Shown: positions 31,116 to 41,989 of the stretch, piece by piece
Layout: each line of letters begins with the position of its first letter
Numbering within the stretch: the first letter of the stretch is position 1
DNA from: Ostrinia nubilalis
Lineage: Eukaryota > Arthropoda > Insecta > Lepidoptera > Crambidae
Assembly (NCBI RefSeq): GCF_963855985.1
Contig: NC_087118.1
Span: 11,428,501-11,492,500 of the forward strand
Reading direction: 5' to 3'
DNA length: 64,000 nt
Translations under genes and position numbers: made by a program
Notes under the pieces: generated by a model
What the model saw: only the letters and a program-made list of their open reading frames with translations
What the model was told of the DNA's origin: nothing
Databases searched by the model: none

Positions 31116-31721
31116 ACCACGGGAACCCGATGCCTATAAATCTTGAATCATTCCAAATCAATCTCACTAGATGGCGACATAAGTATCGAATTTCTGAAGA
31201 CGTTTGTAAAAAGTCACTAATGCTCAGTAAACTATAATGAAAAAATGTTTTACACATTAATTTGTTCATTTAAACACAGTGAATGATTCAAATAAACAAT
31301 ATTTCTTCATATAATAAAATTTTATCTTTAGTAAAAACTGAAGTCTTAAGCAATCGTTTTTGCAGCGCTGTAGAAGTAGCATTTAGTTACAAATGATGTA
31401 ATAGATGGCGCTCATCGCTGCTGTTTTATTTCGTCACTTATAAAAACACTAAAATAGGTTTGGTTTTGCAACAAATTATTATTTTTATTAATTGTCATAT
31501 TTCTTGTAAAATGCAAAAAAAAAAACATCTACATTCAAATAAAAATGAAAGAAACACAAATTAGCATTACAAAAGTTTGGCTATAATTTGTCTAACATTG
31601 TGGCGCCTAAAATCGACAATTTTGATTATTTTTTTTAAGATTATTAGCAATTTGTATTCCAAATATTACTAATAGTCCCATTAGCCCCTCGTGTTAAACT
31701 AAATGAGCTTGTGTTACGAGT

Positions 31722-31825
31722 GGGCTCACCACAATATTCGAGCGGCGGTGGGATTCGAACCCGCGTTCCCCGGATCTCGAGTCGGCCACTCCGACCCCTT
31801 CACCGTTCGGCTATCGTGGCTATAA
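31722..31825 (-). mobile_element. tRNA-like SINE head, second family
   Basis: The reverse complement reads gccacgatagccgaacggtg, then gtcgg/ccgac, then the B box GGTTCGAATCC in a good T-arm (gcgggttcgaatcccacc). The central region resembles a tRNA with a long variable arm, but the anticodon stem-loop is abnormal. I take it as a SINE head. The body on its left was not delimited. Confidence 0.5.
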
Positions 31826-32532
31826 AAGGTTCGATTGTTTTCCTTCCAATTATGATAACCTACCCAGTGTCACTCACAATAATAATTAAGACGAATCTTA
31901 ATCTAAAGACCTACATACACTGGAAAAACATAACCCTTTTTCTGGTGTAGTCGGTTATAAACTGTATTGCCCATAATAATGTTTAAGGTCCACCTTTTGT
32001 TCATAATGTTAAGAGCATTATCCGCCAGTCAACCTTTCAGCCACGCAGAGAGCTGTTAGTAGGTAAGTGCGGTGCAGAGGTGCAGTTAATATTTTTTTTA
32101 CTCATTTAATTTATTTTAAGATATGTATAGCAAATAAAAAAAAATCTTAACCTAGTACCTATTAAAGTGAACCCATTGTTAATCCCCTGTTTAATTCCAT
32201 TGTTAATTATTAAATTCGGCCAAAACATAAACAAAGTGAGAGCTTTGCTGTCTCACTCGCACGCTCCATAGCCGGCTACTCTGCGGCGACGACGCATCAT
32301 AATTTACCTACCTACTAGCTGGCCACGCCGAGACGCGACCGCGCGGCCCATTGGATTGGCGTCCTTGAAAGTAGAAGCAGGGTGCGCGAGCGGCAGGCAG
32401 CGAATGTTACGGTAGACAGTAGGTAATTATCCTTAAGCAAGTTCTCTCCCAAATACATGTCAGTCTGCATCAAGTTGTATTTCACTTATTTAAAATCAAA
32501 ATGCAGATTCATTCGTGTGCGTTACCTCAGAG
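31826..32532. other. Non-coding interior of the hAT-like insertion
   Basis: No coding frame or bounded repeat could be supported. A GC-rich patch lies at 32270-32410. Confidence 0.35.
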
Positions 32533-32693
32533 ATATCGTCGCTTGCCTCTCTAAGTGACGTATCTGACATTTTTTTCGAAACTGAGTTATCTACGCCATC
32601 TTAATTAATTTCGCAAGACGAATCGATCTATCTAATCGCCTGAAAATTTTGCAAAATGTCAGTTACGTCAGTTAGAGAGGCAAGCGACGATAT
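32533..32693. mobile_element. 161-bp hairpin MITE
   Basis: atatcgtcgcttgcctctct (32533-32552) continues to ctgacat (32570) and is inverted at 32656-32693 with two mismatches over 38 bp. Confidence 0.6.
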
Positions 32694-33811
32694 GGTGACG
32701 CTGATCAAGATGTGCTTATGTCATGGAAAAGGTAGAGCCTTAAATCCTATAAATGTGCCGAGACGAGAATCTAGCATTTTTGCCCAATAAGATTTCGGAG
32801 TAATTGAAGAAAATAAGAAGCATTACCGCAGCGGAATCCCATTTTCACCAATTAAGTACTCCGCAACCTTACCGGGTAGGTACAAATGGTAGACTCTCGA
32901 CACATTTACAGGATACAAGGCACCAACCCCTCCACATAAGCACATCCCGACCAGCGTCACCATGTCGCTGATGTAACGCACACGATTAATTTATGAATTA
33001 TTAATCTTATCTACCTACTTATTTAAAAAGACCAGTGTCGCGCGCTAAATGAAAACAAGCTTGGTAGGCAGGTACCCATCCATTGGGGCTACTCCCGATC
33101 CCAGTAACGTCAATATACTTAGTAGGTATGCATGCCAGCCATTCACGCAGCACGTGTAAGTGAATCGAAAATGATGCTATAGTCCGGTCGCCGAGCCCGT
33201 ACGACGGGGACGGGCCGTCAAAGTGAGTGAGCGAGCGCGACAGCAATACAATTACGCGCGAGTGATAAGGATGGGTAGCATGGTGTCATTGGACGAAATT
33301 CTACGTGTTCGGCGACGATAAATAGAGAGAGAGTAGGAATAAAACATCAGTAAAATAATAATTAAATAAGTAAATAATATTTTGCCACCTAGGTATATTT
33401 TGTGCCAGCGCGGTATTATTACTCGTAAATAAATAGGTAGGTTCTATTATTATCGCGAGTGACGCGCAAACGAATGCAACAAAAAACCTAAACCTAAATC
33501 ACAGATAATCCTAAATCTTAAACCTGTATGTGCAAGTCGATTAAAATGTAGGCATATTTTTGAATAAACTACGATACGAGTACGAAAAACTAAAACTGGA
33601 TTTTGTATTTTTTACGAACAGTTCATTTGATATTTACTTGACTGCTCCAGAAGGAGGGTTATGTTTTTTTTACATAATAATTATTTCTGAATATTTTTAT
33701 GGAAAAAATAAGTTTTTTATTGATATCTACCTTTATTACTGCATGTTTCGATATTTTCCTGTTTTATATACCTAATAAAATAAAACAAATTGGAGTTTTA
33801 TGATGATAATT

Positions 33812-33880
33812 TGTAGCGGGATACGAACCCACGGTGCTGGATATTGAGCGTTGGCTGTGATCATTGTGCTACTTGGACAT
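33812..33880 (-). mobile_element. Degenerate tRNA-like SINE head
   Basis: The reverse complement shows gtccaagtagcacaatgatc (A-box-like) and gtgggttcgtatcccgc (T-arm-like, B box with one mismatch). There is no functional tRNA fold. The surrounding body was not delimited. Confidence 0.35.
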
Positions 33881-34563
33881 TATTATACCGTGTCGAAATT
33901 TTCAATAGCGTCTCTAATCTGTTTTTTGCTTAGTTACATGCCTTCATAAACAAAGCAGTAAACTTATTGGCTTTAGCGCCATCTTTTGATATAGCACGCC
34001 AAATAAATACTCCGCTCAAGTTGCTAGAATAGAAAGCATTAGCGGGTCGCAAACCGCGGGACGGTCAAGTCCGCTGCGGCACACTAGCGCGATCTGTTAT
34101 CACCACTAGGAAACCAAGCGGGCCCGAGCAGTTTCAAGACTTAGGTCGGCCACATTTCGAGTATGGGATGATGCATCTGTACTAGTATTATATTATCTGT
34201 GCTATTACGTTACTATACAATAGGCATTTGTGCTGTCAAATTTAGTTTGTTTTACGTCCGATAGAGGCGCTCTCAGATTCTCATACAAATTATTTACGTT
34301 AACGATACTATTACCTTTACGCAAGTTATTCGTGCTTGGCGTACAGTTCACTGAATTTACCATGCATTCTTGTATGGTACAAGCTTTCGAATTTATTGGT
34401 ATTTTATTCGTCTTAATATCACATGTTAACGGATTAACGATTAACGTTAACTTGCGTTAAATCTTCCGAAATGTAACGTTTTAACGTTTAACGAAGTTAA
34501 TTTTTTTAGTAACGGATTAACGATTAACGAAGTTAACTATTTGATTAACGGTGCCCAGCTATG

Positions 34564-34901
34564 GTAACCATAACCCATAGATCCTCGCATTCGCTCTCCC
34601 AGTTGTACATTCGAACAGCTCCAAGTTTACTTGAGACAGCTATGAGAACTCCTCCGCCTATGTTTTTAGAATTAAAATGTGAAATTCCTCTGTCACGTCT
34701 ATGAACAATGTATCTCCCATCAAACAGCTCAGAATTTGATATGTTTTCATTTAACCATGTTTCTGTTAAAATTATAATATCGTAATTTGAACAAGCGAGA
34801 TTACAATAAAAATTATGAGTTTTGGTGCGCAAGCCGCGCACATTCTGGTAATATATTTTTAAATTATCGAATTTCATAAAATAGTAGTATAAAAGTAACA
34901 T
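34564..34901 (-). pseudogene. L2 LINE: N-terminal part of the AP-type endonuclease
   Basis: IYYQNVRGLRTKT opens the endonuclease, followed by IIILTETWLNENI with the catalytic Glu, then GGGVLIAVSSKL and CEDLWVMVT. At that point the hAT-like insertion interrupts the frame, and it resumes at 23562. The family nicks target DNA for first-strand priming. Confidence 0.75.
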
Positions 34902-35227
34902 GCAAAAATAATTAAAAAATATGTATTGGAGTATTTGGAGTTAATAAAAAAGCTAAAACACTACTTTAACTTATTGAGATAGTCTTTGTCTCTGATCAAG
35001 ACGTATGCAGAATCATCAGTCTTGCGCATAAAAATTCTGCCATTCCGGACCCACACGTGCTTATATCCTATTTCTTTGCCTTTAATCCTGGCCGCCGCAT
35101 GTAAAGATTAGTTTGCGGGTGATAAGTGTTCCATGATGTAAATTGGGTGTTTTTCGCCTGCAATACCAATGTGTCCGGAGTTCAATTTATTGGATTTATT
35201 TAATTTATTGAACTTAATATTAGCTGC

Positions 35228-35282
<55 letters not shown>

Positions 35283-36100
35283 ATAGAAGGTCGTCGCGTA
35301 TCCTAGTGGATGACAGTTTAACAATCTGCATTATAATGGAGTTCAGATTTTCATTCCTGTTTTCTGGTACACACTGCACCTCCACGTTGTTCATTCGCGC
35401 ATTTTGTTCCAGGAAGTTAATTTTATTTGTCAGTTCCGTTACACTGCTCTGCAACGCACTATTTTCCATCTTGACATTTTCCACCTCCTTCGTTAGAGTT
35501 TCATGATTCTTGCTAGCGTTTTCGAACTTTTCATTGATAAAATCCATTGAATTTTTGACAGATTCAATTTCCTGTTTTAATGAAGATAATTCTTTATTGA
35601 TAGTGTTTGAAATAGTTGTGAAATAGTTTCGCCTATCTGTATCATAAAGAGGTTCATCTGTGTTTGCACAACCTCATTCACTATGTCACGCACATCTTGT
35701 TGTGTGACTGGCGTCACTATTTCTCGCACATCTTGTTGTGTGACTGGCATCACTATTTCTCGTACATCTTGTTGTGTGACTGGCATGGAACCTGATTGCG
35801 AATTAGGAGACGTAGACATAGCCTGTCTCTTGTTAGGCCTGTTTGTCACGTAAGACTGTTGGTCTTTATGGCAATCAGTAGCCTTTTTCGGTGTTGGAGG
35901 CGGTGTCCTTTTCATTTTGGTAGAAATTATAAAATAGAAAAAGAAAACAAAACCAAGAAAGAAGAAAAAAATATTCTTTGTACGGGATTCGATCTTGGGG
36001 CACCGCGTCTCGTTAGTGCGTGTTTCTTCCACCGAGCCAACGCTTCTCACTTAGCCGTGTCCAAATTACGCTACCCAAATAAGCACGGCGTGTAGTCTGT
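34902..36100 (-). pseudogene. L2 LINE ORF1 (coiled-coil RNA-binding protein) and 5' UTR
   Basis: From MKRTPPPTPKK (start about 35914) come three 12-residue direct repeats around PVTQQDVREIV (35677-35785), then a coiled coil ENASKNHETLTKEVENVKMENSALQSS and ARMNNVEVQCVPENRNEN typical of LINE ORF1. A (TTTA)n microsatellite at 35226-35285 replaces the centre. The C-terminus resumes at 35200-34970 (LNSGHIGIAGEKHPIYIMEH, GRIFMRKTDDSAYVLIRDKD). ORF1 packages LINE RNA. About 36100-36340 is a probable 5' UTR. Confidence 0.65.
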
Positions 36101-36339
36101 GAGTAATGATGTGCGAACTTTCTATTTCCAAGGACACGACGGCCGGCGCACGCACAGATACCGCACTCAAATACGCACTGTTTTGCACTGTATAGCGGGT
36201 ATTATTATGTTTATTAACACATAAATTATTGTTTACACTTTGTTTAGATGCACTGTTCAATAGTTTATGTTTTAAGGAGTCTTTTAATCAAAAAAATATT
36301 GTATATCGACAACTTTATCCATTTTTAAGAGTAAAAATT

Positions 36340-36530
36340 TAGCAGCGTAGTCTTCCGTTAGTGTTGCCGCTCGGGCGGCGCGCGACATCACGTTAGAGAT
36401 ATCACGTGTGAAGGTACCAACCCAAATAGGCAGGCTATGCGAGAGTTACGTCGTCAACGCGCTGACAGGCTTATTAACGAGAATAGAGAGAGGCAGGATG
36501 CATAGGTACGTAAATAAAAATAGGAGTCAA
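36340..36530 (+). pseudogene. C-terminal part of the Gypsy integrase, beyond L2
   Basis: Plus-strand frames read VAARAARDITLE and, after a one-base shift, GTNPNRQAMRELRRQRADRL and INENRERQDA, ending in a TAG. This fits the conserved region that follows the Gypsy integrase core, which was cut off at 19817. The L2 LINE with everything nested in it therefore sits inside this single Gypsy ORF. Confidence 0.6.
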
Positions 36531-37022
36531 CCTAAGAAGTTCCACATTAACACGTTTACTGCGGGAGCTTAAAACTAAGGTCTCTAAACTGGTGCGTCAC
36601 GGGGAATATTGCACCCCTTTAATGTACTACTTCAACGTGCGTTACGGGTATTAAAATGCCCCGTACACCTACAGTGTGTTAATCACCTATAACTTTATGA
36701 AATTTTACTTTTTTTAATTTTTATTTTTTTATTAAATAAATTATTACATAGGCTATGCTAATCTCGTTTCGTAAGTAGATACGAAGTATAATAAATAAAT
36801 TAAAAACCAAAGAAAATTCGGGACACATTGAACCCCGTATTGCACTATTCATATTAAAATACGAGTATTTTGTGCCCCGTAGCGAACAAAAACATTTTTT
36901 ATCGATGAAAATAGTAGTGATGTGAGTAAATAAAAACGATAACTTTTGTTAAAAAAAAAAGTTTAATCAGTATCCAACATGGGTCAAGTTGAAAAGCGGT
37001 TGAAAAGCCGAGTCTGCTTTTA

Positions 37023-37141
37023 TCTATACTTATAATAAATCTGTAGAGAGGTCAATTCTGTACATGAAATATATTTTCAAAATAACTATCAGGGGGTGAT
37101 TAGTGATCTATACTGATGCCAAAAATGCAATCAGTAAAATT

Positions 37142-37190
<49 letters not shown>

Positions 37191-38079
37191 ATGTTCCTTA
37201 TAGAAACAAAAACTACTCGACGGATTTTAACGAAACTTGGTACAATTATTCTTCATACTCCTGGGCAGGTTATAGGATACTTAGGAATTCCCACGGGAAC
37301 GGGCATTAGCGGGAAAATCCTTTTGTATGAAAAATCTAAACTGCTTAAGTTAGACGCTTGAAATTTGGCAAGCAGGTACCTTAGTAAACTTAAAGCTTAG
37401 TTATAACAGGATATTGCAAAATTCCTACGGGAACGGGAATTAGCGAGAAAAAACATTTGTATGAAAAAATCTAAGCCACGTAAGATAGACGCGTGAAATT
37501 TGGCATGCAGGTACCTTAGTAAACTTAAAGCTTAGTTACAACAGGATATTGCAAAATTCTCACGGGAACGGGCATTAGCGGGAAAATCCTTTTGTATGAA
37601 AAATCTAAACCGCTTAAGTTAGACGCTTGAAATTTGGCAAGCAGGTACCTTAGTAAACTTAAAGCTTAGTTATAACAGGATATTGCAAAATTCCTACGGG
37701 AACGGGAATTAGCGAGAAAAAACATTTGTATGAAAAAATCTAAGCCACGTAAGATAGACGCGTGAAATTTGGCATGCAGGTACCTTAGTAAACTTAAAGC
37801 TTAGTTACAACAGGATATTGCAAAATTCTCACGGGAACGGGAGTTAGCGGGAAAAAACATTTGTATGAAAAAATCTAAACCGCGTAAGTTAGACGCTTAA
37901 AATTTGGCATGCAGGTACCTTAGTAAACTTAAAGCTTAGTTACAACAGGATATTGCGAAATTCCAACGGGAACGGGAGTTAGCGGGAAAAAACATTTGTA
38001 TGAAAAAATCTAAACCGCGTAAGATAGATGAAGGGGGTAAAACGGGATCCACGCGTACGAAGTCGCGGGCGGCCGCTAG
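37023..38079 (+). mobile_element. Helitron-like unit, 1057 bp, copy 1
   Basis: Inserted between A and T, starts TCTATACTTATAATAAATC and ends GCGGGCGGCCGCTAG. A CGCG-type hairpin (acgcgtacgaagtcgcg) lies about 10 nt before the CTAG. Contains (TCTG)n at 37145-37189 and five ~135-bp tandem units (ggtacc at about 37375, 37510, 37644, 37779 and 37914). A copy of equal length lies inverted at 54146-55202. Confidence 0.65.
37266..38035 (+). repeat. ~135-bp tandem repeat, about 5 units
   Basis: Each unit carries gcaggtaccttagtaaactt and gggaacggg(a/c)(a/g)ttagcg. Two alternating variants (aaaatcc and aaaaaacat) indicate duplication of a dimer. Confidence 0.75.
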
Positions 38080-39598
38080 TCTATACTAATATTATAAAGC
38101 TGAAGAGTTTGTTTGTTTGTTTGTTTGTTTGTTTGGTTGAACGCGCTAATCTCAGGAACTACTGGACCGATTTGAAAAATTCTTTTTGTGTTGGATAGCC
38201 CGTTAGTTCCTGAAGGCTTTAGGCTATATATCATCACGCTAAGACCAATAGGAGCGGAGCACCAATGAAGAATGTTTCAAATCAGTGATTTTTTTCCTTT
38301 TGAGAGCTGACGCTGCGTAAACGGTTAAAGTTTCGCAAAAATCATGTATCACAGGATTGTTCCCCTTTAAAAGTTCTAAAAAAAAGTCCGCGATAGTATA
38401 TGTCTATCTTTTAAGGTTGGCTCATAGTAACCCTTTTTATGCAAAAAGAAATCTGTTTTATATTAATGCATTATTTGCGGAGGTTTTTTCATAAACATGA
38501 TATTAATCCTTATCCAAATAAATAAGTTATTCATCACAAGTATTTAATTTTAAACATACTTGGCCTTTACACCATTCAATTTCAATAAATATCTTAGGAG
38601 ATATCGCAGTTTTAAAATATCATCGCAGCAAAATAATGATCAAGTACTGCGCGCGCCACTGATGGATCAATGCACAGCCTAAACCGCTGATCATAGAGAC
38701 CTGAAACTTGGACGGTGTGTTCTTTGTAAGACGTAAGCATCTGATAAGAAAGGATTTTCCAAAATTCTACCCCTAAGGAGGTAAAAAGGGGAGGGCAAAG
38801 TTTGTATGGGATAACCAGATTCCTTCGTTCAATCTACTTCAAATTTCGCATAAGCATTCTATAACAGAATTAATGGAAGACGTGTTTCGTATTTTAGTGA
38901 AATGCATACCCTAACTATGTTAAAAAGGGGTAGAAAGTTATTTTAGTGGTGATTTGCTTCAAAGTTGATATTAATTACTCATTAGTGCATTTTTTTTACA
39001 ATCATGTCATGTTAAAGACTATCATACTCTAGGGGCCTCCACTTAACCTCGGAGTGGGTGCCCGCTGCGTGCGCTCGCCTAACAATGCATAGTAATGCAT
39101 GACGGTCAATTCATGCCGCGGGCACCTGCTTGCGCTGTATACATAAACTCATTTTCGCGCGAGAGTTTTTGCGGAGGCCCTTGAGGTAGTGGGAGTAGTC
39201 TTGAGGAAAAGCTCCTTCTCCCACGGCCAGTGGCATGCTAGAAACTTGGTGATTCTAGCACCCGTAGGAAAATAAAAAAAAATAAAAAAAAGTTTACCAA
39301 TAATACTGCGGTAGGTGTAGTTTTCGATTTCGTTGTAAAAAGATAATACCACCGATCAAAGGCCGAGCTGCATATTCATAAAATATAAGAAAATTTTATT
39401 TTCATGTTTATTTAACCTTTAAGATTTTTATTTTTATATTTTATAAGTATTCAAACATTTAGATAATAACGTTAAAACGAAGTTAAAAAGAAGACGAAGT
39501 CGCGGGCAAAAGCTATTTGTAAAATAATTAGACTAAATTATTAAAAGTGCCTACCCAAAGTCATTATTCCACGCGGACGAAGTCGCGGGCACAGCTAG
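38080..39598 (+). mobile_element. Second Helitron-like unit abutting the first
   Basis: Begins TCTATACTAATATTATAAAG directly after the CTAG of the first unit and ends GCGGGCACAGCTAG before T, with the cgcggacgaagtcgcg hairpin upstream. A (GTTT)n run lies at 38108-38135. A GGGCCTCC-ended insert at about 39033-39182 and a second decayed end (gacgaagtcgcgggcaaaagct, 39492-39513) lie inside. No Rep/helicase gene. Confidence 0.5.
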
Positions 39599-40202
39599 TG
39601 ACATAATATTCTTCAAAATTGTGAGCTTAAAATTTTCTTTATTTGGACTTCTAGGAAAATTTACTTCTGGGACTTGTCCTTCACTCTGATTCACATTACG
39701 TAATTCTTGATAATTTTGTCCGGTGTTAAATGCCGCTGGAAAACTTTTCGCAACATTGGTGAAGAAGCTGACTGTCGGTGGGATGACCTTGGTGGAACGG
39801 GAGTTTCGTCATCGTTTTTGTTACGTGACATTTCTAACATACATCGTGAGCGCTTCATTATCGATATTTGACGTCACGTCTGTCACTGCACTAATGCAAA
39901 TAAGCCTACAACCCCGTACGGGCGCACGATAAATTCGTACGGGGGTTTTCAGCCCCGTATCGCACTAAAAGGTAATTTCTACTGTCTGGTCGGTACGGGG
40001 TTCATTAGACCCCGTATATTTTTATAATGTCAAAAAGCTTCATAATTCAAAAACAACAAAAATATAGTTATCTCTTTCACACTGATGTAAACACCAGAGA
40101 TACAACTCCCGCACCAGAGTGAACAAACACTATTTCTAGTCCCGCACTGAGGAAAAGTCGTGCATGGGGCTGAAAGGGCCCCGTAACGCAGTGAACGTGT
40201 TA

Positions 40203-40440
40203 ACGGACTACTATTCCGGAGGTTGCGGGTTCGATTCCCGCACAGTACAAACATTTGTGTGCATGAACATATTTGTTTGTATTGGACTGGGTGTTTTCTA
40301 TGTATAATAATTATGTATGTATTTACAAAAAAAAAAAGTAAGTATGTTTATATCCGTTGTCTAGTACCCATAGTACAAGCTTTGCTTAGTTTGGGACTAG
40401 AAGCGCAGTGTAAAATGTCCAAGGATATTTATTATTATTA
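40203..40440 (+). mobile_element. tRNA-derived SINE, third family
   Basis: T-arm and B box ggttgcgggttcgattcccg (40221-40240). The body contains ttgtctagtacccatagtac and the end is gtccaaggatatttattatt with a TTA-type tail. The 5' half of the tRNA-like head is missing. Confidence 0.6.
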
Positions 40441-40744
40441 TGTTTGTACGCTTTGGAGCTCACGGGTCAAAGGTGGCCCGGTCCTTTATAAGGCTTGCGT
40501 GGGGATATAGATCCAACACGTAGAGGCCGTTTCAAGCGCAAAATAATTGACAAAAGTGAAAGTGGTGCACATGCTGGATCTAGTCTCTGACTATATCATG
40601 GGATGTAGCCAGAGACCATCCCCAGCCTGTGCACAGGAGCTATTTGGAGAATGGACTAGGGTTATGGATGAAGGATGGAGGGACTGGTTACTGGGCTATG
40701 GATGGAGACTACGGGACACCTGCCTGGTTCATAGTCTCTGACTG

Positions 40745-41031
40745 AAAAAATGGCTCAGGGGTGTAGAGAGGTGTGCTGCGCTTTCTCCGAAGTTACTCGC
40801 GGCGTTATGCCCTTTAACTCTTCCACCCCTGGAGCTTATAGCTCTAGCGACTCCACTCTGGCCGGCCGGTTAAGACAAGCCAGAGGTGAAAGTCCTGCAG
40901 ACCCTCTCGGATTCCACTTCGGCAAGCCGAAGACGAGGGTCTTGACCGACTCTCACGAGAACTCGGATTAACAACTGGCCCCGTGGTGTCGCTACTCACC
41001 AACAGCTCGCCACAAAGTATTATTATTATTA
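40745..41031 (+). mobile_element. LINE 3'-UTR fragment with (ATT)n tail
   Basis: Carries gagcttatagctctagcgac, ctctggccggccggttaaga and ttcggcaagccgaagacg, a GC-rich 3' UTR style I associate with lepidopteran LINEs, ending in attattattatta. No coding sequence. A mariner element inserted in the tail. Confidence 0.4.
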
Positions 41032-41033
41032 TA

Positions 41034-41925
41034 CGAGGGGCGGCTGAAAATTTCGCGGCCTAAGGTACTTAGCGATGAGTAATTAGCTTGTTACTCATAT
41101 CACTAGTTGCGCTTGCGACACTCAGTAGTATTATAAAAAGCAATCACTAATTAAGTTTGCACTGATATAGTTCAATTTCTATCGAACAAATGACATCACC
41201 ATGTCCGCCGAATCTGGAGATTTGCGGAATTTCGACACCGCGCGCCGCGGACATAATTCCTCGTAAAGAAGGAAAATAGACCGAAAGACATTTTTGAAGA
41301 GATGTCATTGGTTCTTCAGGATTCTGGACCTTCATATACTATGGTTAAAAAATGGGCCCGACTATTTCAACACGGACGAGAGACCTGTGAAAACGACCCC
41401 CGCCCTGTCACGATACTGAATGAAGGAAACGTTCAAAAGTCGAAAAAATCGTTCCGGCTGACCAAAGAATTAAATCGTGGCAGATAGCTGAAGAATATTT
41501 CTTTATGTTCGCGAGGCTATTGTACAGAAATGACGGGGGAAACTGACACGCGGATTGCTCTTTCCGCAAGACAACGCGCCCGTTCACGCCGTACGTGTTG
41601 CGAGGCCAAGCCCTGAAAGACACCGGGTTCTCAGAGATTGACCACCCACCATATAGCCAAGACCTATTATTACCTAGCGATATTTTCCTGTTTTTCGATT
41701 TGAAAAAGGACTTACGGGGCCGGAGATATGCAGATGACAACGAAATTAAAGCTGCGGTTGGTCGTCATTTTGAAAAAAAATTTTTTGGGTGGGTAAAAGG
41801 CATTGTATGCGAGATTTAAGAAATGTATTTCTTTTGAGGGAGATTATATTACAAAATAAAAAATAGAAACCATTTATTTTATTTCATTAAGTACTTTAGG
41901 CCGCGAAATTATCAGCCGGCCCTCG
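41034..41925 (+). mobile_element. Deleted mariner-type transposon
   Basis: TA-flanked (41032-41033, 41926-41927) with ends CGAGGGGCGGCTGAAAATTT and the reverse complement of aaattatcagccggccctcg. Remnants on the plus strand are an N-terminal helix-turn-helix region (DSGPSYTMVKKWARLFQHGRE, 41320-41390) and a C-terminal part (PQDNAPVHAVRV, PPYSQDL, DLKKDLRGRRYADDNEIK). The middle of the transposase, including most of the DD(D/E) core, is deleted and the frame is broken, so it is inactive. Confidence 0.75.
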
Positions 41926-41989
41926 TATGTCAATATATTTTATCTCAGCATTAATGCTGGTAAGAGTTAGACCAGATACGGGCCAAGCC

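Larger units (their letters stand above)
23571..34563. mobile_element. 10,993-bp hAT-like insertion with exact 8-bp target duplication
   Basis: Ends are CATAGCTGGGCA (left) and TGCCCAGCTATG (right), flanked by GTAACCAT at 23563-23570 and 34564-34571. Removing the segment and one duplication restores an open L2 endonuclease frame (…DLWVMV / TIPNTK…), so this is one insertion event. Subterminal regions are packed with TTAACG/CGTTAA motifs on both sides (23581-23720, 34425-34550), as in hAT elements. No hAT transposase, BED finger or RNase H-like core is recognisable; the interior is filled with other repeats. It is either a non-autonomous element swollen by later insertions or one whose gene has decayed. 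Confidence 0.7.
36547..40202. mobile_element. Possible TTAA-flanked piggyBac-like remnant hosting Helitrons
   Basis: TTAA-CACGTTTACTGCGGG at 36547 faces CGCAGTGAACGTG-TTAA at 40199-40202, and CCCCGTA motifs abound on both flanks (36600-36890 and 39910-40190). Without the two Helitron-like units about 1.1 kb would remain. A shorter alternative, 36551-36678, is also TTAA-bounded. A minus-strand 49-codon ORF (39691-39840, NDDETPVPPRSS) could be a transposase N-terminus but is unproven. Confidence 0.35.

Noticed and set aside
34240..34460. Short plus-strand open frame near the right end of the hAT-like insertion
   Set aside because: Lies over the TTAACG-rich subterminal region and a transposon end; no protein features.
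37103..37361. Open frames with VCLSVCLS repeats (and identical ones at 54864-55122)
   Set aside because: Translation of the (TCTG)n microsatellite inside the Helitron-like units.
37266..38035. Regularly spaced repeats resembling a CRISPR array
   Set aside because: Eukaryotic tandem repeat of ~135 bp with no distinct spacers; part of a Helitron-like unit.
40547..40971. Open frames of 64 and 73 codons
   Set aside because: They fall in a GC-rich LINE 3' UTR fragment; no conserved motif.
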